From Limnoperna fortunei (Eukaryota > Mollusca > Bivalvia > Mytilida > Modiolidae), in the NCBI GenBank assembly GCA_944474755.1, contig OX104124.1:6226437-6290436 (forward strand): 64,000 bases of DNA, in the 5' to 3' direction. Position 1 is the first letter of the stretch. Each line of letters begins with the position of its first letter. The notes under the pieces are model-generated. The model saw only the letters and a program-made list of their open reading frames with translations. It had not been told where the DNA came from and did not search any database. The translations under genes were made by a program, and so were the position numbers. Positions 57,830 through 64,000 of the stretch are shown here, piece by piece.

Positions 57830-57955
57830 GTGACTTCTTTGTTGATCTTAGGTGGGAGTCGAACACACCTTGTCTGAAATCGGGCTTCAACTCAAAACCA
57901 TCAGTGTTCATAAGTAGACGGCGAATTATATAGCCTACACGACATCAAGGCTTTG
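57830..57955 (-). repeat. SINE head fragment, strongly diverged
   Basis: GTGGGAGTCGAACACACCTT, ACCATCAGTGTTCATAAGTA, then a poor A-box region. Confidence 0.45.
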
Positions 57956-58075
57956 GATGTAACACTGAAATGCGTACTTTTATCCAATTAAATGCCGTTT
58001 TAATTAAAAAAAACACAGTGGCTTACTTTAAAATAAATAAAAGAATACTTTAAAATTTAGTTATTGTTGAAATCA

Positions 58076-58136
58076 GGGACAGTCTATACTAACTAGTTAG
58101 TAATAACTAATAACTAGTTAGTATAGACTGTTCCTG
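58076..58136. repeat. Near-perfect palindrome
   Basis: ACAGTCTATACTAACTAGTT, then AGT, pairs with TAACTAGTTAGTATAGACTG; the loop is a few bases. Confidence 0.93.
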
Positions 58137-58469
58137 TTGAAATGAATGTTGTGATATGCCTTTTCCTGAGACAATATAGTTGATTCTAATAAAAAAAAAA
58201 AGATTATTAAGAATAACCACGACAATTAGGTCTTCTGAAAAAAGTCGATGACAGAGCGTCAGGTGTTTTATATTCCGAGAGTACTATCAGAGATATGTCT
58301 ATTAAACACGTATTACCCAACAGGACAACCATCTTCAGCTTAAAAACTCGCATGCGAACTACGTCATTTTTCATCCAAGAAGGTTTTTGAGTTCTATATC
58401 CCATTTACTGATTACTAAACATGCAGCTAGTAGTTAATCCTACAGCAACAGATACAATATATTCAATAT

Positions 58470-58745
58470 TTTTTTTCATTGTTTGAATGTTGTTTAACGC
58501 CACTTTCAGCAATTTTTCAGCTATATCATGGCGTCCATTTTTTATTGGGGAGGAAGCCGGAGAACCCGGAAAAAAACCCTATCTAATTAAAACCCGGATC
58601 TTCGGTAAGAAAACTGGAAATCCTTGTCAGTTAAGATTGGAGTCGAGTGCCCGCTGTAAAACTTGAACCCATAACCTCATTGTTGGCAGACCGCGTGATC
58701 AGTAGTGGAAGAACTACCTTAACCTCTCAGCCACTGAGGCCCTCT
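58470..58745 (-). repeat. SINE, full length
   Basis: TTTAACGCCACTTTCAGCAA, GGAGGAAGCCGGAGAACCCG and head TTAACCTCTCAGCCACTGAG; a small internal duplication of CCGGA(A)..ACCC at 58565-58600. Confidence 0.9.
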
Positions 58746-58879
58746 TATTCAATCTATACAAGATGATAAGCCAAACACAAATCTCACAATTCAATACATC
58801 AATGAATACTGCAAATGTTGTGTCAAACCTTCTTTACAAGAGAAAGCCAAAAAATGTTTTATGATATTGTTTTTATGAG

Positions 58880-59545
58880 TTTGTTTTAATGGGATTTAAT
58901 GTGACTTTCAGCAATTTTTCAGCTACTATAATATCATGGCGTACAGTTTTTATTGTAAGAGAAAGCCCGAGTACCATATGAAAACCGCCGACCGTCGGGC
59001 AGGAAAATGGCTTCCCGTGTCATATAAGGTTGGAGTTTAGCACCGCCGACCTCGGGCAGGAAAATGGCATCCCGTGTCATATAAGGTTGGAGTTTAGCAC
59101 CGCCGACCTCGGGCAGGAAAATGGCATCCCGTGTCATATAAGGTTGGAGTTTAGCACCGCTGACCTCGGGCAGGAAAATGGCATCCCGTGTCATATAAGG
59201 TTGGAGTTTAGCACCGCCGACCTTGGGCAGGAAAATGGCATCCCGTGTCATATAAGGTTGGAGTTTAGCACCGCCGACCTTGGGCAGAAAATGGCATCCC
59301 ATGTCATATAAGGTTTGAGTTTAGCACCGCCGACCTTGGGCAGGAAAATGGCATCCCGTGTCATATAAGGTTGGAGTTTAGCACCGCCGACCTTGGGCAG
59401 GAAAATGGCATCCCATGTCATATAAGGTTTGAGTTTAGCACCGCCGACCTTGGGCAGGAAAATGGCATCCCGTGTCATATAAGGTTGGAGTTAAGCATAC
59501 CCTGCCTGCAGGAATGCTCTAACTCAGTGTTGACAGGATCAAATA
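58880..59545 (-). repeat. SINE enlarged by a 60-bp internal tandem array
   Basis: The tail GACTTTCAGCAATTTTTCAG and body CATGGCGTACAGTTTTTATT are followed by about eight copies of a 60-bp unit (ACCGCCGACCTCGGGCAGGA, AAATGGCATCCCGTGTCATA, TAAGGTTGGAGTTTAGC), which corresponds to the normal SINE stretch CCCGACCTGCGGTAGGAAAA to AAGATTGGAGTCGAG. The head side TCAGTGTTGACAGGATCAAA, then TAGTAGATGACTACCTTAAC leads into the next array. Confidence 0.93.
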
Positions 59546-62318
59546 GTAGATGACTACCTTAACCACTATCCTCCTTAGTTACAGGTAGATGACTACCTTA
59601 ACCACTATCCTCCTTAGTTACAGGTAGATGACTACTTTACCCACTATCTTCCTTAGTTACAGGTAGACGACTACCTTAAACACTATCCTCCTTAGTTACA
59701 GGTAGATGACTACCTTAAACACTATCCTCCTTAGTTACAGGTAGATGACTACCTTAACCACTATCCTCCTTAGTTACAGGTAGATGACTACTTTAACTAC
59801 TATCCTCCTTAGTTACAGGTAGATGACTACCTTAACCACTATCCTCCTTAGTTACAGGTAGATGACTAACTTAACCACTATCCTCCTTAGTTACAGGTAG
59901 ATGACTACTTTACCCACTATCCTCCTTAGTTACAGGTAGATGACTACCTTAAACACTATCCTCCTTAGTTACAGGTAGACGACTACCTTAAACACTATCC
60001 TCCTTAGTTACAGGTAGATGACTACCTTAAACACTATCCTCCTTAGTTACAGGTAGATGACTACCTTAACCACTATCCTCCTTAGTTACAGGTAGATGAC
60101 TACCTTAACCACTATCCTCCTTAGTTACAGGTAGATGACTACCTTAACCACTATCCTCTTTAGTTACAGGTAGATGACTACCTTAACCACTATCCTCCTT
60201 AGTTACAGGTAGATGACTACCTTAAACACTATCCTCCTTAGTTACAGGTAGATGACTACCTTAACCACTATCCTCCTTAATTACAGGTAGATGACTACCT
60301 TAACCACTATCCTCCTTAGTTACAGGTAGATGACTACCTTAACCACTATCCTCCTTAGTTACAGGTAGATGACTACCTTAACCACTATCCTCCTTAGTTA
60401 CAGGTAGATGACTACCTTAACCACTATCCTCCTTAGTTACAGGTAGATGACTACCTTAACCACTATCCTCCTTAGTTACAGGTAGATGACTACCTTAACC
60501 ACTATCCTCCTTAGTTACAGGTAGATGACTATTTTAACCACTATCCTCCTTAGTTACAGGTAGATGACTACCTTAACCACTATCCTCCTTAGTTACAGGT
60601 AGACGACTACCTTAACCACTATCCTCCTTAGTTACAGGTAGACGACTACCTTAACCACTATCCTCCTTAGTTACAGGTAGACGACTACCTTAACCACTAT
60701 CCTCCTTAGTTACAGGTAGACGACTACCTTAACCACTATCCTCCATAGTTACAGGTAGATGACTACTTTACCCACTATCCTCCTTAGTTACAGGTAGATG
60801 ACTACCTTAACCACTATCCTCCATAGTTACAGGTAGATGACTACTTTACCCACTATCCTCCTTAGTTACAGGTAGATGACTACCTTAACCACTATCCTCC
60901 ATAGTTACAGGTAGATGACTACCTTAACCACTATCCTCCTTAGTTACAGGTAGATGACTACCTTAAACACTATCCTCCTTAGTTACAGGTAGATGACTAC
61001 CTTAACCACTATCCTCCTTAGTTACAGGTAGATGACTACCTTAACCACTATCCTCCATAGTTACAGGTAGATGACTACTTTACCCACTATCCTCCTTAGT
61101 TACAGGTAGATGACTACCATAAACACTATCCTGCTTAGTTACAGGTAGATGACTACCTTAACCACTATCCTCCTTAGTTACAGGTAGATGACTACCTTAA
61201 ACACTATCCTCCTTAGTTACAGGTAGATGACTACCTTAACCACTATCCTCCATAGTTACAGGTAGATGACTACTTTACCCACTATCCTCCTTAGTTACAG
61301 GTAGATGACTACCTTAACCACTATCCTCCATAGTTACAGGTAGATGACTACCTTAACTACTATCCTCCTTAGTTACAGGTAGATGACTACCTTAACCACT
61401 ATCCTTCTAAGTTACACGTAGATGACTACCTTAAACACTATCCTCCTTAGTTACAGGTAGATGACTACCTTAACCACTATCCTCCTTAGTTACAGGTAGA
61501 TGACTACCTTAACCACTATCCTCCTTAGTTACAGGTAGATGACTACCTTAACCACTATCCTCCTTAGTTACAGGTAGATGACTACCTTAACCACTATCCT
61601 CCTTAGTTACAGGTAGATGACTACCTTAACCACTATCCTCCTTAGTTACAGGTAGATGACTTCCTTAACCAATATCCTCCTTAGTTACAAGGTAGATGAC
61701 TACCTTAACTACTATCCTCCTTAGTTACAGGTAGATGACTACCTTAACTACTATCCTCCTTAGTTACAGGTAGATGACTACCTTAACCACTATCCTCCTT
61801 AGTTACAGGTAGATGACTACCTTAACCACTATCCTCCTTAGTTACAGGTAGATGACTACCTTAACCACTACCCTCCTTAGTTACAGGTAGATGACTTCCT
61901 TAACCAATATCCTCCTTAGTTACAAGGTAGATGACTACCTTAACTACTATCCTCCTTAGTTACAGGTAGATGACTACCTTAACCACTATCCTCCTTAGTT
62001 ACAGGTAGATGACTACCTTAACTACTATCCTCCTTAGTTACAGGTAGATTACTACCTTAACCACTATCCTGCTTAGTTACAGGTAGATGACTACCTTAAC
62101 CACTATCCTCCTTAGTTACAGGTAGATGACTACCTTAACTACTATCCTCCTTAGTTACAGGTAGATTACTACCTTAACCACTATCCTCCTTAGTTACAGG
62201 TAGATTACTTCCTTAACCAATATCCTCCTTAGTTATAGGTAGATGACTACCTTAACCACTATCCTCCTTAGTTACAGGTAGATGACTACGTTAACCACTA
62301 TCCTCCTGAGTAACAGGT
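59546..62318. repeat. 39-bp minisatellite grown from the SINE tRNA head, ~71 copies
   Basis: Unit GTAGATGACTACCTTAACCA, then CTATCCTCCTTAGTTACAG. The first half (GTAGATGACTACCTTAACCA) is the normal SINE head sequence at that position (GTAGACGAACTACCTTAACC) and carries the complement of the A-box region. Frequent variants are CTTTACCC and CCATAG. Copy number is estimated from length. Confidence 0.95.
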
Positions 62319-62379
62319 TCAGTTAATTCAAAATTCACTACAAGTACACGGTAATATCAAAATAATGGTTTTATAACAA

Positions 62380-63678
62380 ACTAGAGGCTCTTAAGAGCCT
62401 GTATCGCTCACCTGACGTATAAAAAAACTTTTAAGACAATACTTTTCTTGCAGATTTTGATATTAAATTCTAAAGAGATTATGTGAAGATGCTGTTTCTT
62501 TGAATGTTGCCATGTTGAATTTACAATCAGCAGTAGGAGTGTTTCTGAGAAGAAGCAGTTTTTATGTTTTTTTCATAGGTTAGTAGTGATGTTCCATAGT
62601 GGCAGCAATCTTGTATTTTGGATCGAAACAAAAAACTCAAAATTGGTAGAGGACCATACAATATCACATATCTTAAAATCTGCCAAGCGGTTTGTGAGAA
62701 AACGAATTTTGAAATCTCAGCAGTCAGAACGCATTTGCAGCTCTGGCAGCCATACAATATCACATATCCTAAAATCTGCCAAGCGGTTTGTGAGAAAACG
62801 AATTTTGAAATCTCAGCAGTCAGAACGCATTTGCAGCTCTGGCAGCCATGTTGAATTTCCTATCGGCTCGAAATATACTTAAAATAATAAGATTACTATC
62901 TAAGATTTACTTCTGCATTATTTGGTTAAATTGTGTGGAACTGAGTTTCAGAGAAAAAGCTGTTTGTATGGTTTTCCCATAGGGACCTATGTTAAGCTGT
63001 GTTCCACCGTGGCGGGCATCTTAGAATTTGGATCGCCATAAAAAACTCAAATTTTGTAGAAGACCATCTAAGGTACATTTGTGCAATATTTCAAATCAAT
63101 CTGCTAAGCGGTTTGTAAAAAGAAGATTTTTGAAATTTCAGCCAATCAGAATCCATTAGTTGCCCTGGAAGCCATGTTCAATTTGCAATTGGCTCAAAAA
63201 ACTCAAAATAATATCATTTCTTCATAATTTGGCTTCATTGTGTGGAACAGTTTCAGAGAAAAAGTTGTTTGTATGTTTTTCCTATAGGGTCCTATGTTAA
63301 ACTATGTCCTGTGATGGCGGCCATGTTGGATTTTGGATCGGCACAAAAAAAATTCAAACTTTGTAGAGGATCGACCACCTAAGGTACATTTCTGCAATAT
63401 TTCAAATCAATCTGCCAAGCAGTTTATGAGAAGATTTTTGAATTTCAGCCAATCAGAACGCATTAATGGCTCTGGAAGCCATGTTGAATTTGCAATTGGC
63501 TCGAAAAACCCAAAATAATAAGATAATTATCCAACATTAATTTCCTTATTAATTTGGCTTCATTGTGTGGAACAGTTTCAGAGAAGAAGTTGTTTATAAG
63601 TTTTTCCCATAGGCTCCTATGTTAAACTATGTCCTGCGATGGCGGCCATCTTGGATTTTGGAACGGCACAAAAAAGGG
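62380..63678 (+). repeat. Interspersed repeat (AGAGGCTC family), second copy
   Basis: It opens CTAGAGGCTCTTAAGAGCCT then GTATCGCTCACCTG, like 8228. The interior repeats about every 300 bp: GGCGGCCATGTTGGATTTTG, TTTCAAATCAATCTGCCAAG, CCTATAGGGTCCTATGTTAA. Confidence 0.72.
62653..62848. repeat. Perfect-looking 97-bp direct duplication
   Basis: CCATACAATATCACATATC begins at 62653 and again at 62750, and everything up to GCATTTGCAGCTCTGGCAGC is repeated with about one change. Confidence 0.93.
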
Positions 63679-64000
63679 TCGCAGAAAACTACAATGGCTC
63701 AGACCAGATACCGGAAGACGAAATTCTATAAATAGAAAACCCAAGTGCGCATGTTAGAATTTGGTATTTTTATACTTTCACTTTTAATGGGCGGGATTGG
63801 ACCGAATATCAAAGTGTGACGAATTATATATTTCCTGTCAATATTCACAAGTATGTATGGCACACACTCGAATTTCTGCGATGTTTCTTCATACAGCAAT
63901 GTAAACAATGAAACTAAGGCTAAATTTCTTTTAAAATATCATGCATTTATTGCTCTAACCAAATGACACCTAAAATACAGTGAGTTTGAAGGAAATTAAC
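63679..64000. other. No gene recognised
   Basis: AT-rich, only short frames. Confidence 0.4.

Noticed and set aside
35782..64000. First coding exon of WDR48 (expected to end in RRKVQ before the donor)
   Set aside because: Searched by eye on the minus strand and not found; it is short and may be diverged or outside the window.

Overview
The window is eukaryotic nuclear DNA, most likely from a bivalve mollusc. That placement is inferred from the AT-rich sequence, small exons separated by repeat-filled introns with GT/AG borders, a WDR48 orthologue clearly of animal type, and the tRNA-headed SINE, hAT-like, TTAA-site and LINE remnants of the kind found in bivalve genomes. I see no bacterial operons, CRISPR arrays, rRNA genes or stand-alone tRNA genes.

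The only confidently identified host gene is WDR48 (UAF1) on the minus strand. Ten consecutive coding exons run from 35781 down to 3090. Each was delimited by splice consensus and by matching phases, and together they encode about 365 residues equivalent to human residues 17 to about 380: the WD40 beta-propeller and the start of what follows it. The first exon and the C-terminal exons (SUMO-like domains) were not found and probably lie outside the window or beyond my recognition.

Layout: 1-1108 holds a 30-bp minisatellite and a TCA microsatellite; 3090-6793 holds WDR48 exons with a 39-bp minisatellite between them; 6931-14450 holds a 146-bp satellite, a 1.5-kb interspersed repeat and a 3.7-kb TTAA-flanked element; 14545-15788 holds an inverted pair of exon-like segments and a WDR48 exon. 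The most unusual feature is 17744-30392, where a 65-bp unit copied from the 3' end of a WDR48 exon plus its own 5' splice site is repeated roughly 170 times inside the following intron. It also carries a 5-kb higher-order duplication, a hAT-like insertion and two copies of a TTAA MITE. Then come WDR48 exons from 30338 to 35781.

From 35800 to 64000 I find no host gene. The region is built of SINE copies (two with clear target-site duplications), LINE and other reverse-transcriptase fragments, hAT-like elements with 6-bp duplications, a Mutator-like MITE nested in a 179-bp satellite, several perfect or near-perfect foldbacks, and two minisatellites (60-bp and 39-bp units) that grew out of a single SINE copy. 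The general theme is tandem amplification starting from pre-existing functional pieces: an exon/intron border, a SINE body and a tRNA-like head.
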